Made by a program: the position numbers and the translations under genes. From contig NZ_CP018863.1 of assembly GCF_002849715.1 (NCBI RefSeq), positions 186,001-250,000 on the forward strand: DNA of 64,000 bases, in the 5' to 3' direction. Source of the stretch: Arthrobacter crystallopoietes. Its GTDB lineage: Bacteria > Actinomycetota > Actinomycetes > Actinomycetales > Micrococcaceae. Shown here piece by piece: positions 56,763 through 64,000 of the stretch; the stretch's first letter is position 1; each line of letters begins with the position of its first letter. The notes under the pieces were generated by a model. It did not search any database and had not been told where the DNA came from. It saw only the letters and a program-made list of their open reading frames with translations.

Positions 56763-58553
56763 CTAGCGCGTGTGGTGGGACTCCTGCAGTTCGTACACCG
56801 GCGTGTCCAGACCCTCCATCCGGGCCTTGAGCTGGAGGGCCAGGTAGGTGGAGTAGTGCCGGCTCTGGTGCAGGTTGCCGCCGTGGATCCAAAGGTTCTC
56901 CACATTGGTGGGCTTCCACATGTTGCGCAGTTCGCCCTCCCACGGACCCGGATCCTTCGGCGTGTCGGAGCCGTACCCCCAGCACTTGCCCACCTGGCTG
57001 GCCACTTCCGGCGACACCAGGTCCGCCAGCCAACCGTTCATTGAGCCGAAGCCGGTGGCGTAGACAATCAGGTCCGCCTCCAGCTCCGTGCCGTCGTCGA
57101 GCACCACGGCGTTGCCGGTGATCTTGTCCACCTGCCCGTTGGCCAGCTTGACCCGGCCGTCAATGATCAGCTGGGAGGCGCCTACGTCGATGTAGTAACC
57201 GGAGCCCCTCCGCAGGTACTTCACGAACAAGCCGGAACCGTCCTCGCCGAAGTCCAAGTCGAACCCCGCGGCCTCGAGCTGGGAGTAGAACTCCGCATCG
57301 CGTTCCGCCATCTGCTCGTAGACCGGTTTCTGCGCGTCCGGCAGGATCCGGTACGGCAGCGAGGCGAAAAGCATGTCGGCCTTCTCCGTGGTCACGCCGT
57401 TGGCCAGCGCCTTCTCCGAATACAGGTCCCCGAGGCCCAGATCCATCAGCGATTCGCTGCGGGAGATGTGCGTGGAGGACCGCTGCACCATCGTCACGTC
57501 CGCGCCGTGCTCCCACAGGTCGGCGCAGATGTCATGCGCGGAGTTGTTGGACCCGATGACCACGGCCTTCTTGCCGGTCCAGTCCCCACCGCCGGGGTGC
57601 TGGGAGGAATGGTGCTGCTGGCCCAGGAAGGAGTCCGCGCCGTCGAACTTCGGGATGTTGGGGTAGCCGGAAACGCCGAGGGCGAAGACCAGCTGCTTCG
57701 GGCGCAAGGTGACCGGTTCGCCGTCGCGTACAACGTCCACGATCCACTCGCCTGCGGCCTCATCGAACCGGGCCTTGGTGCACTCGGTGCCGGACCAGTA
57801 GTTCAGCTCCATAATCCGGGTGTAGTATTCCAGCCAGTCGCCGATCTTGTCCTTGGCGGCGAAGACGGGCCAGTCATCCGGGAACTTCATGTACGGGAGG
57901 TGGTCGTACCACACCGGATCGTGCAGATGCAGGGACTTGTAACGGTTCCGCCAGGAGTCCCCCGGCCGCTGGTTCTTCTCGATGATGATGGTGGGCACGC
58001 CGAGCCGCCGCAGCCGCGCCGCCAGCCCGATCCCGCCCTGCCCGCCGCCGACAATCACGGTATAGGGCTGCTCCTCATAGCCGAGCCGGGCCTCCTGCTC
58101 TTCCTTCAGTTCCAGCCAGGACTTCCGGCCCTTGGTAATGCGATGCGCCACGCCCTTGTCCCGGTTAGGCCCCTTTTTCTCCTCGAACCCCTTGAGCTCC
58201 TGCATGGTGGTCAGCAAGGTCCAGCACTTGCCGTTACGTAGCCGTAAGTGGGCCCAGCCCCTCGCGGCACCGGTCTCGAAATTGACCCAGGCCTCGGTCG
58301 CCGCCGCGTCCCCGGTGGCGTCCTCGGCCAGCTTCCAGCCGGAGGGCTGCACATCGGCCAGCCTGGCTTCGAGCATCCGCCGGATCGCCGCCTTGCCTTC
58401 CAGGGTCTTCAGGTTCCAGGTGAAGGAAACAAAGTCCCGCCAGAAGCACTCGTCGTCGAAGAGTTCCAGTGCGCCGTCGATATTTCCGGCCTGCAGCGCT
58501 TCGTCCAGGTTGTCCAGCCACGCCTGCGCGACGTCGTTCGGTGAATCCGCCAT
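56763..58553 (-). CDS. Flavin-containing monooxygenase with N-terminal SnoaL-like domain
   Basis: A 596-residue two-domain protein. Residues 1-125 have an NTF2/SnoaL-like layout (AWLDNLDEALQAGNIDGALE, FDDECFWRDFVSFTWNLKTL). The second part is an FMO-type enzyme with the FAD site VIVGGGQGGIGLAARLRRLG (about 168-188), the NADPH site KKAVVIGSNNSAHDICADL and the ATG motif VYATGFGSMNGWLADL. Between them FLGQQHHSSQHP resembles the FxGxxxHxxx(W/D) BVMO/FMO fingerprint, with His in place of Trp. It should hydroxylate or oxygenate a small organic molecule with NADPH and O2. ATG at 58553 has AAAGGAG 5 bases upstream. Divergent from its likely regulator. Confidence 0.92.
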   Translation of the reverse strand: MADSPNDVAQAWLDNLDEALQAGNIDGALELFDDECFWRDFVSFTWNLKTLEGKAAIRRMLEARLADVQPSGWKLAEDATGDAAATEAWVNFETGAARGWAHLRLRNGKCWTLLTTMQELKGFEEKKGPNRDKGVAHRITKGRKSWLELKEEQEARLGYEEQPYTVIVGGGQGGIGLAARLRRLGVPTIIIEKNQRPGDSWRNRYKSLHLHDPVWYDHLPYMKFPDDWPVFAAKDKIGDWLEYYTRIMELNYWSGTECTKARFDEAAGEWIVDVVRDGEPVTLRPKQLVFALGVSGYPNIPKFDGADSFLGQQHHSSQHPGGGDWTGKKAVVIGSNNSAHDICADLWEHGADVTMVQRSSTHISRSESLMDLGLGDLYSEKALANGVTTEKADMLFASLPYRILPDAQKPVYEQMAERDAEFYSQLEAAGFDLDFGEDGSGLFVKYLRRGSGYYIDVGASQLIIDGRVKLANGQVDKITGNAVVLDDGTELEADLIVYATGFGSMNGWLADLVSPEVASQVGKCWGYGSDTPKDPGPWEGELRNMWKPTNVENLWIHGGNLHQSRHYSTYLALQLKARMEGLDTPVYELQESHHTR

Positions 58554-58729
58554 GTCCACTCCTTTGTGTCAATTGCTCGTGTCCTGAGGGTCGCAACAGC
58601 TTCGGCGGTACGCGTATGCTGGTGCGAACGTGATCGACATCACCAGTGTTAGCCCGCGGGGGTTGCAACGGCGTTACACGGCCGTCTGCACCCGTTCACT
58701 CCGGCTGGCATCGAACGAAGGAGCCACGG

Positions 58730-60079
58730 TTGCCTGCAAGCCCGCCCTATCCGAATACGGGTGCTGCCTTGGAGCCGGGACTGCGTTTCACTGCGCCGCG
58801 TGAGTACGCCCGGCTGCTGCGCACCGCGCACGAGCAGGTCATCGGCGGGGTCCACCGCCCCGAAATTCCAGCCGCTTTGGTCGACTCGTGGCGGCGTTCC
58901 ATGGCTTTAGGCATCGACCCGGATCAGCACAGCCCCAGACGCCTGCATGACACGGCCGACGTTGCCGAGCTTCGCCGCGGCCACCGTCTCCAGGCAACGC
59001 TACCCGCGCTCACCGACCTGCTGGCCGAAGACGGTACTGAGGGCCGGCACCTGCTCATCATCACGGATGCCCAGGGCGAGGTGCTGTGGCGGATCGGCAG
59101 TGCCTCGGTGCTGTGCAGGGCTGACTCGCTGGAGTTTATCGAGGGCGCGGACTGGTCCGAGGCCGGCATCGGCACCAACGCCATCAGCCAAGCCCTGACC
59201 ACAGGCGCTCCGGTGCAGCTGTTCTCCGCCGAGCACCTGGTCCGTACCCACCACGAGTGGGCTTGCACGGCGGCGCCGATCCGCGATCCGCGCACTGGCC
59301 ACGTCCTTGGAGTGCTGGATGTGTCCGGACCTCTGGACACGCTGACCGCCGACAGCCTGCGCATGGTGCGCTGCGGGGTGCGGGTGGCCGAGGAACTGCT
59401 GGCAAAGCACGACGACGGCGCCCGGGCTGCCGCTTCCGCTGCCCCAGAACGCCGCAAGACTTCCCGTGGGGTGGCCACGGCCCGATCGTCCGAGGGGGTG
59501 CGGTTGGAACTATTGGGCGACAAGCCTGCCGCAGTGCTGGCCGATGGCTCGCAGGTTCCGTTGACATTGCGACGGGCCGAAATCCTGGCACTGATGGATT
59601 CCCGCAGCCAAGGCTGGAGCGCGGACGAGCTCGCCTTCGAGCTCTACGGCGATACAGGCACACCCTCGACTGTCCGCATAGAAATGCACCGGATCCGAGC
59701 TGCCCTCGGCGATGTCGTCGCTTCGTCGCCGTACCGACTGACCGGGCTGGCGGAACGGGGATCGGATGCCCGCCAGGTGATGGAACTGCTGCGCCAAGGC
59801 AAGGTACGTGAGGCGCTCGATGCCTACAGTGCGCCATTGTTGACCCGTTCAAGTCTGCTCTGCGTGGAACTCCTGCGGGAGGAACTGAACCTCGCCGTCG
59901 GCGCCGCCGTACGCACCAGCGGCTCCGCCGAACTGATCAGCCGGTGGCTCGCCACGGACATGGGCTCGAGCGATGCCGGCGCCGTGGACGCCCTGGAGCG
60001 ACTGCTCGGCCCTTCGCACCCCAGATGCTCTGCCTTCCGCGCCCGGATCGATTTACTGGACCGGACTCTCCGCAACTGA
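58730..60079 (+). CDS. GAF-domain transcriptional regulator (AcoR-like N-terminus, no sigma-54 domain)
   Basis: A 449-residue regulator. The N-terminal 90-residue region (HRPEIPAALVDSWRRSMALG) and the GAF domain (GRHLLIITDAQGEVLWRIGS; SEAGIGTNAISQALTTGAPV, then EHLVRTHHEWACTAAPIRDP) match AcoR-type activators, but the sigma-54 AAA+ domain is absent. Residues 260-360 form a winged-helix-like part (LTLRRAEILALMDSRSQGWS, STVRIEMHRIRAALGD). TTG at 58730 has AAGGAG 7 bases upstream. It is divergent from the monooxygenase across about 175 bases and probably controls it. Confidence 0.85.
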   Translation: MPASPPYPNTGAALEPGLRFTAPREYARLLRTAHEQVIGGVHRPEIPAALVDSWRRSMALGIDPDQHSPRRLHDTADVAELRRGHRLQATLPALTDLLAEDGTEGRHLLIITDAQGEVLWRIGSASVLCRADSLEFIEGADWSEAGIGTNAISQALTTGAPVQLFSAEHLVRTHHEWACTAAPIRDPRTGHVLGVLDVSGPLDTLTADSLRMVRCGVRVAEELLAKHDDGARAAASAAPERRKTSRGVATARSSEGVRLELLGDKPAAVLADGSQVPLTLRRAEILALMDSRSQGWSADELAFELYGDTGTPSTVRIEMHRIRAALGDVVASSPYRLTGLAERGSDARQVMELLRQGKVREALDAYSAPLLTRSSLLCVELLREELNLAVGAAVRTSGSAELISRWLATDMGSSDAGAVDALERLLGPSHPRCSAFRARIDLLDRTLRN

Positions 60080-60173
60080 CCGGTGAGATCGCTAAAGGCT
60101 TCGATGAGGAGACCGCACGAGACAATATCTGACAGATTCTGTCCCGCGCCAACTCCCGCCATTTCAGAATCGG

Positions 60174-62348
60174 TCAGAATGGTGGGTCCTTGTCGGCTTC
60201 GTCATCCGCGTCCGTCTCGGGTGGTGGTTTTTTGCGTTTGAGGCGGCGGCGGAAGTTGTCGGGCAGTGCGTTGAGGACCCGGTCGGTGAAGGACGGCGGC
60301 CCGGCGCCGGTGTCGCCGGGTTTGGTGGTGTAGGTCTGGTTCCCCGGCGTGGTGGTAGTGAACTCGCCGTGCCTGGTCTGGGTGACTTTCCACCCGGCGA
60401 GCGACTTAAGCCGGTGGTCCGACCCGCAGCGCGGACCAAGGTTGCCGAAATCCGTCCGTCCGTGCCCGCCGTTGGCATGGAAATCGATCGTATGGTCCAG
60501 GTCGCAGTCCTTCGCCGGGATATGGCAGCCCGGCGCCGTGCACGTGGTGTCGCGGTGCCGGACCGCGCGGGCCAGGTCCGCCGGCGGCCGGTAAGTGGTT
60601 TTGCCGTAGGAGAGGATGGTCCCGGTCTCGGGATGCGTCAGGATCCGGTAGAACGACGTGGCGCCTTCGCAGAGCTTCCGGGCGGCGCCGGCGGGGATCG
60701 GACCGTACCCGTCGAGGGTGGCCGGTTCCTCGTCCAGGCCCATCAGCGTGAACACCGGCACGGTCAGCGCGACTTCGGGCCGGATCCCGGCCGCGGGCCC
60801 GGCCTCCATCCCCGCGTTCAGGAGCAACTCGATAAACACGTCCGCGCGCAGCTGCCCCGCGGTGCGGGTTTCCGTCCCGGTTTGCAGGCCCCGCGCCGAT
60901 TGGGTGAGCCGGTCATACGCGGCATAGGCTTCCTCGGCCGTCACATACGCGCCCAGGAACGCCATCCCGTCATCCGCCGGCTCCACATACACCCCACGGC
61001 ACTTTACCTGGCGTTCGCGGCGCACCTCGATGGTTTCCGGATTGCATTTCTCCCGCTGCTTCCGCGCGGCGTACAGCAGCTCGCCCGGCGTTTTATCCGG
61101 CGCCTCCCCCAGCAGGGCTGCTTCGAACCCGGGTTTCGCGTCGTCCGGGAGGATGTCGCCCTGCCGGGTGATCACCCCCGCGTGCTCCAGGTCCAGGTCC
61201 CCGGCGGTGAGCGCGGCCAGCGTGCCCGGGTAGTGCTCGCACAAATCCTGCGCGGTCTCGTACCGGCTACGGGCCTGCTTCTCCGTGATCCGGTACAGGC
61301 AGGCCAGTTCCTTCACCACGGACTGCTCCGCCAACTCCTCCAGCCCGGCCCGGCTGGCCGGCGGCGTACCCGGCTCCCGCGGCGGCAGCTCCTCGACGGC
61401 GGTCTGCCCGATCCGGTGCGTCAGGCGCACCAGGCCCGCGTCCAGCCACGCCGCCAGCCTCTTGCCCGCGGCCAGCTGCTCCACCGCCGACCGGTAATCC
61501 AACTCCGCAAACCCCCGCACCCCCGCCCCGGCAACCACAACGGCATCACCGGGATTGGTGTTGCTGGCGGTGGCGGCCTCGGCGTTGCCGGCAGCACCGG
61601 CAGCGTTCACAGCGTTGCTGCTGCCGTCGCTGGCGGTGGCGGTGGCGGCCTCACCGCCGCCGGCCGCATCAGCGGTATCAGCGGCATCACCGGGGTTGGT
61701 GTTGCTGGCGGTGGCGGTGGCATGGAAGAGTCTGAACCAGTCGGCGGGGGTGCCGGCGGTGACCCGGGCCAGGCGTTCGGCGTAGTACCCCGCGTGGGTT
61801 TCGGTGAACAGCTCCCCGGGCAGCCCCTCGAGGTCCTCGGCCGGGCCCCAGCTGGCGGGGAACGGGCCGGACGGCGGCCAGCAGGCCCAGGATTCCTCGC
61901 GCTCCCAGGCCGCGAAGTCATCGATCCCGGCGGAGGCACCGAGATGCTCCGGCTCCCCGACCCGGCCGGGGATCTCCTGCCCGGCCAGCGGGTCCTCGCC
62001 GTAGGACTCCAGCGTCGGCGGATCCAGCACCGGGCCGCGGGCCTCGGCGTAGATCTCCTCCATGTAACCGGCCATCGTGGCATGCTTCGCCGGTTTGCCG
62101 GCCGCAATGTATTCGCGGGCGTGTGCCAGGCCGCGCTTGCGGTCCTGCGCAGCATGCAGATCCAGCCGCTCCAGGGCCTTGCGCAGCGCTTCCTGCCGCT
62201 GCCCGGCAGTCGTGGGCCGGCCCTGCTGAAGGCAGCGCAGCGAGAACCCGTGCTCCACAAGCCCCTGCGCCCCGGACTCCGTCCCCGCGGACTCCTGTCC
62301 GGGGGCCGGGGAACCGGAAACCGGTGCCGACTGCTCTTCCGCTGCCAT
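60174..62348 (-). CDS. DUF222 HNH endonuclease-domain protein with internal repeats
   Basis: A 724-residue protein. The DUF222 region (AVEQLAAGKRLAAWLDAGLV to LLNAGMEAGPAAGI) is followed by the HNH nuclease module TCTAPGCHIPAKDCDLDHTI DFHANGGHGRTDFGNLGPRC with the Cys pairs and catalytic His. Such 13E12-type proteins are widespread and multicopy in Actinobacteria; they are often called mobile or defence-related, but no function is proven. Between about residues 200 and 270 an Ala/Thr/Asn/Gly-rich region contains two copies of TASNTNPGDA. The last 40 residues are Arg/Lys/Pro-rich. Convergent with the GAF regulator. Confidence 0.88.
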   Translation of the reverse strand: MAAEEQSAPVSGSPAPGQESAGTESGAQGLVEHGFSLRCLQQGRPTTAGQRQEALRKALERLDLHAAQDRKRGLAHAREYIAAGKPAKHATMAGYMEEIYAEARGPVLDPPTLESYGEDPLAGQEIPGRVGEPEHLGASAGIDDFAAWEREESWACWPPSGPFPASWGPAEDLEGLPGELFTETHAGYYAERLARVTAGTPADWFRLFHATATASNTNPGDAADTADAAGGGEAATATASDGSSNAVNAAGAAGNAEAATASNTNPGDAVVVAGAGVRGFAELDYRSAVEQLAAGKRLAAWLDAGLVRLTHRIGQTAVEELPPREPGTPPASRAGLEELAEQSVVKELACLYRITEKQARSRYETAQDLCEHYPGTLAALTAGDLDLEHAGVITRQGDILPDDAKPGFEAALLGEAPDKTPGELLYAARKQREKCNPETIEVRRERQVKCRGVYVEPADDGMAFLGAYVTAEEAYAAYDRLTQSARGLQTGTETRTAGQLRADVFIELLLNAGMEAGPAAGIRPEVALTVPVFTLMGLDEEPATLDGYGPIPAGAARKLCEGATSFYRILTHPETGTILSYGKTTYRPPADLARAVRHRDTTCTAPGCHIPAKDCDLDHTIDFHANGGHGRTDFGNLGPRCGSDHRLKSLAGWKVTQTRHGEFTTTTPGNQTYTTKPGDTGAGPPSFTDRVLNALPDNFRRRLKRKKPPPETDADDEADKDPPF
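61542..61718 (-). repeat. Imperfect 36-base direct repeat inside the DUF222-HNH gene
   Basis: About 36 bases starting GGCATCACCGG occur at 61542-61577 and again at 61683-61718 with only one or two differences, in frame. The intervening ~105 bases are Ala/Gly/Thr-coding low-complexity sequence with further short internal repeats. Confidence 0.75.
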
Positions 62349-62511
62349 AGCCTCAGTCCATCATCCGGCTGTGACAATACAGACGCTTATTCACAGCGTC
62401 TGACGGATTCCCCGGATATTCTTCAAAATTCTTTTCCGCACCGGTTTCCAAGAGCCCGGCAGGAGGCACACCGGCAGGAACCATGCAATCGCGTAGAAGT
62501 GCAGTTTGCAG

Positions 62512-62730
62512 CTAAAGACCGCTGAGATCGCGGAAGGCTTCGCGGACAGCTACTTCGTGGGCGACGGCGTTGAACCTGAACATCGTTTCAGTGTCCGCGA
62601 TCAGCCGTTCATTGCACTCTCGAAAGAGTTCCTCATTAACACGCCTCTGCAAAACCTCCAGATCAGGCTCGGACAGGCTTGAAAGATCTTTCGGAAACTC
62701 GTCCGATGGTTTCAAAGCAGAGAACGGCAT
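62512..62730 (-). CDS. Small helical protein, function unknown
   Basis: A 72-residue hydrophilic protein (MPFSALKPSDEFPKDLSSLS, then a long helix rich in Glu/Arg). No Cys, membrane segment or known motif. AAGGGA stands 7 bases before the ATG and supports translation. It lies about 160 bases upstream of the DUF222-HNH gene on the same strand. I do not recognise a family. Confidence 0.5.
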   Translation of the reverse strand: MPFSALKPSDEFPKDLSSLSEPDLEVLQRRVNEELFRECNERLIADTETMFRFNAVAHEVAVREAFRDLSGL

Positions 62731-62905
62731 GTCAGATCCCTTCTCCAGCTACCCCAAGCTGGGCCTCCTAATGAATTCGGCGAGACGGCTGCTACCGCGT
62801 CGACTTCTCCATTTGACCGCCGTTCCGCCAAACTGGCAATAGTTGCCGCATGGGAAATATTCAGGGCCGCGGACAAAGCCGGCGGTAGCTGAAAAGTCAC
62901 CGCCC

Positions 62906-62938
62906 GGAACGTCTAGCGGACAGATTCGTAGACGTTCC
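62906..62938. promoter_or_regulatory. Inverted repeat upstream of the YjbR-like gene
   Basis: GGAACGTCTA and TAGACGTTCC are perfect 10-base arms separated by 13 bases, ending 26 bases before the ATG at 62965. It could be an operator or an mRNA hairpin. The remaining sequence between 62731 and 62905 shows no gene I can support. Confidence 0.5.
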
Positions 62939-62964
62939 CACATCCGGCGTGCAAGGGTGGTGCC

Positions 62965-63279
62965 ATGCAAACCGAGGACGACGTCCGACACATCTGCCTG
63001 TCATTTCCGGGAGTCACCGAGAGGCTCAGCTGGGGCAATCCGGCCTGGTTTGCGCGAACGTTGATGGCCCGCATGTGGGAGGATGGCGTGCTCACGGTCA
63101 AGACCCGGGAACGGGACGCCCTCGCCGGCACGTCCCCGGATATCTTCTTCTGGACGCCGCACCATGAACGCTCCCCCGAACTGGTGCTGGTGCGGCTTGA
63201 TCAGATCTCCGCTGAGGAGCTGGCCGAACTGCTGGATGATTCCTACCGCATCGCAGGCACGGTCAGGAAAGCCCGTTAA
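62965..63279 (+). CDS. MmcQ/YjbR-family protein
   Basis: A 104-residue CyaY-fold protein. CLSFPGVTERLSWGNPAWFA and VLVRLDQISAEELAELLDDS are family hallmarks. YjbR-type proteins are annotated as DNA-binding on structural grounds; their role is unknown. The ATG follows AAGG. Its last bases overlap the end of the convergent acetyltransferase gene (4 bases). Confidence 0.88.
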   Translation: MQTEDDVRHICLSFPGVTERLSWGNPAWFARTLMARMWEDGVLTVKTRERDALAGTSPDIFFWTPHHERSPELVLVRLDQISAEELAELLDDSYRIAGTVRKAR

Positions 63280-63770
63280 TCCAGCTTCCGGTGCATGACA
63301 TGCAGCCCCACCAGCCCCTCAACCGGATGGTCGAACGCTTCCGGAATGGTCGCTAGGATTTCGAAGCCCAGTGACTCCCACAGCCGCACAGCCCTGACGT
63401 TGGAAGCAACGACGGCGTTGAATACCATCGCGCGGTAGCCGTCTGCCCGTGCCTGCTCCAGGACGTGGTCGGCCAAGGCCCTCGCGATACCTTTGCCGCC
63501 GCGGTCCGGGTGCACCATGAACCCGGCGTTCGCCACCCTGGCCGCAGCCCCGCCGTAGTTCGGGTGGAGCTCGGCAGTTCCGGTGACTGCACCGCCGTCG
63601 TCAATTGCTACAAAGGTACGGCCCTGGCCGGACAAATGCAGCCACTTCGCGCGAAGCGACTCTTCCGAGCTCTCGGGGTCCAGCGTGTAGGTCTCCCCCG
63701 CCCGGATGATCGGTTCCATGACGGACCAGATGCCGGGCCAGTCGGCGGCCGTGGCGTCGCGAATGTACAT
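63276..63770 (-). CDS. GNAT-family N-acetyltransferase
   Basis: A 164-residue acetyltransferase. MYIRDATAADWPGIWSVMEP starts it; the acetyl-CoA loop is in FMVHPDRGGKGIARALADHV, and NAVVASNVRAVRLWESLGFE is the typical second half. It resembles phosphinothricin-acetyltransferase-type GNATs of broad specificity. ATG at 63770 follows GAGGAG (4-base spacing); a long upstream extension of the frame has no support. Confidence 0.88.
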   Translation of the reverse strand: MYIRDATAADWPGIWSVMEPIIRAGETYTLDPESSEESLRAKWLHLSGQGRTFVAIDDGGAVTGTAELHPNYGGAAARVANAGFMVHPDRGGKGIARALADHVLEQARADGYRAMVFNAVVASNVRAVRLWESLGFEILATIPEAFDHPVEGLVGLHVMHRKLD

Positions 63771-63805
63771 AGTGCTCCTCGTGTCCAGGCCAGCCCGCCG
63801 GAGGG

Positions 63806-63841
63806 TTGCACGGCGGGCGGCAATTCCCGTCCGCCGTGCAA
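63806..63841 (-). terminator. Terminator hairpin after the MMPL gene
   Basis: TTGCACGGCGG and CCGCCGTGCAA form an 11-base perfect stem, extended inside, in the 88-base gap between the MMPL stop and the acetyltransferase start. It ends the MMPL transcript. Confidence 0.72.
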
Positions 63842-63858
63842 GCGTTATCAGCTTGAGG

Positions 63859-64000
63859 TCAGCGGACGGCTGCTTCCTCAAGCGTATCCGTGGCGCCGTC
63901 CGCAGGCGTGGCGGCAGAACCAGTAGGGACAAGCTTCGCCCCTTCGACATCGACGTCCGGCAGGATCTTGTCCAGCCAGTTCGGCATCCACCATGCGGAC
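63859..64000 (-). CDS. MMPL-family transporter, C-terminal end (cut by window edge)
   Basis: The minus strand reads AWWMPNWLDKILPDVDVEG, then an Ala/Thr/Glu-rich tail and the stop at 63859-63861. The WWMPxWLDxxLPxVDxEG ending is typical of MMPL/RND-type actinobacterial exporters just after the last transmembrane helix. Only about 46 residues are visible, so the call rests on this motif. Confidence 0.65.
   Translation of the reverse strand, partial: SAWWMPNWLDKILPDVDVEGAKLVPTGSAATPADGATDTLEEAAVR

Noticed and set aside
60369..62525. 718-residue plus-strand open frame opposite the DUF222-HNH gene
   Set aside because: Arg/Pro/Gly-rich composition without domain signals, fully covered by the HNH gene on the other strand.
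62712..62991. Two short minus-strand frames (62 and 80 residues) before the YjbR-like gene
   Set aside because: Neither has a convincing ribosome site or codon pattern, and they overlap the inverted repeat and the promoter region of the YjbR-like gene.

Overview
The window is about 64 kb of high-GC DNA from an actinobacterium, most likely a member of the Micrococcaceae (Arthrobacter or a close relative). The support is the gene content: GuaB3 next to GlpD, a DUF3817/SURF1 pair, a groES-groEL1 operon under CIRCE operators with a His-rich GroEL tail, a mycothiol-type (MDMPI) protein, DUF222-HNH and DUF4011 proteins, a SepX/GlpR-like protein beside galU, frequent GTG/TTG starts, and tightly overlapping ATGA/GTGA operons. 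I saw no tRNA, rRNA, CRISPR array, prophage or insertion sequence. Both ends cut a gene: an aminotransferase on the left and an MMPL transporter on the right.

Left third (1-14.8 kb). An operon of a Nudix hydrolase plus an OpuA-type quaternary-amine ABC transporter; a TPR protein; a two-component system preceded by a Pro-rich/poly-Asp single-pass protein and by tandem TCTCAT half-sites; an APH-fold kinase; the sepX/glpR-like, rimJ-like and galU genes; then 5-FTHF cyclo-ligase, a CIRCE-controlled FmdB-type zinc ribbon and a SAF-domain protein.

Middle (14.8-39.3 kb). A 1323-residue DUF4011-type helicase with a non-canonical P-loop, guaA, DUF3817/SURF1, a PTS EIIA, glpD, guaB3, a BtrH-like protein behind a structured leader, guaB, a PQQ-like lipoprotein, groES/groEL, an iron-siderophore ABC importer with an IdeR/DmdR-type box, a VOC protein, and a Crp/Fnr regulator with a sulfite-oxidase-type molybdoenzyme.

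The most interesting part is 39.9-43.4 kb. A WXG100-like helical protein is followed by a 443-residue protein with a C-terminal glycine zipper, then by a three-gene set (small membrane protein, LpqN/DUF1795-like protein, EspG-like protein). The same three families recur in permuted order at 50.2-51.9 kb, inserted inside the otherwise conserved alr-tsaE-tsaB-rimI-tsaD operon. I read this as a type VII secretion effector locus with a second, effector-less copy of its accessory or immunity genes. The function is inference.

Right part (43.5-64 kb). A THUMP-like methyltransferase, a GH3 lipoprotein, a YbdK-type ligase, the t6A/alr operon (three of its proteins carry low-complexity appendages), a PfkB kinase divergent from a GH4 glycosidase, an FMO-type monooxygenase divergent from a GAF regulator, a DUF222-HNH protein with internal repeats, and several small genes.
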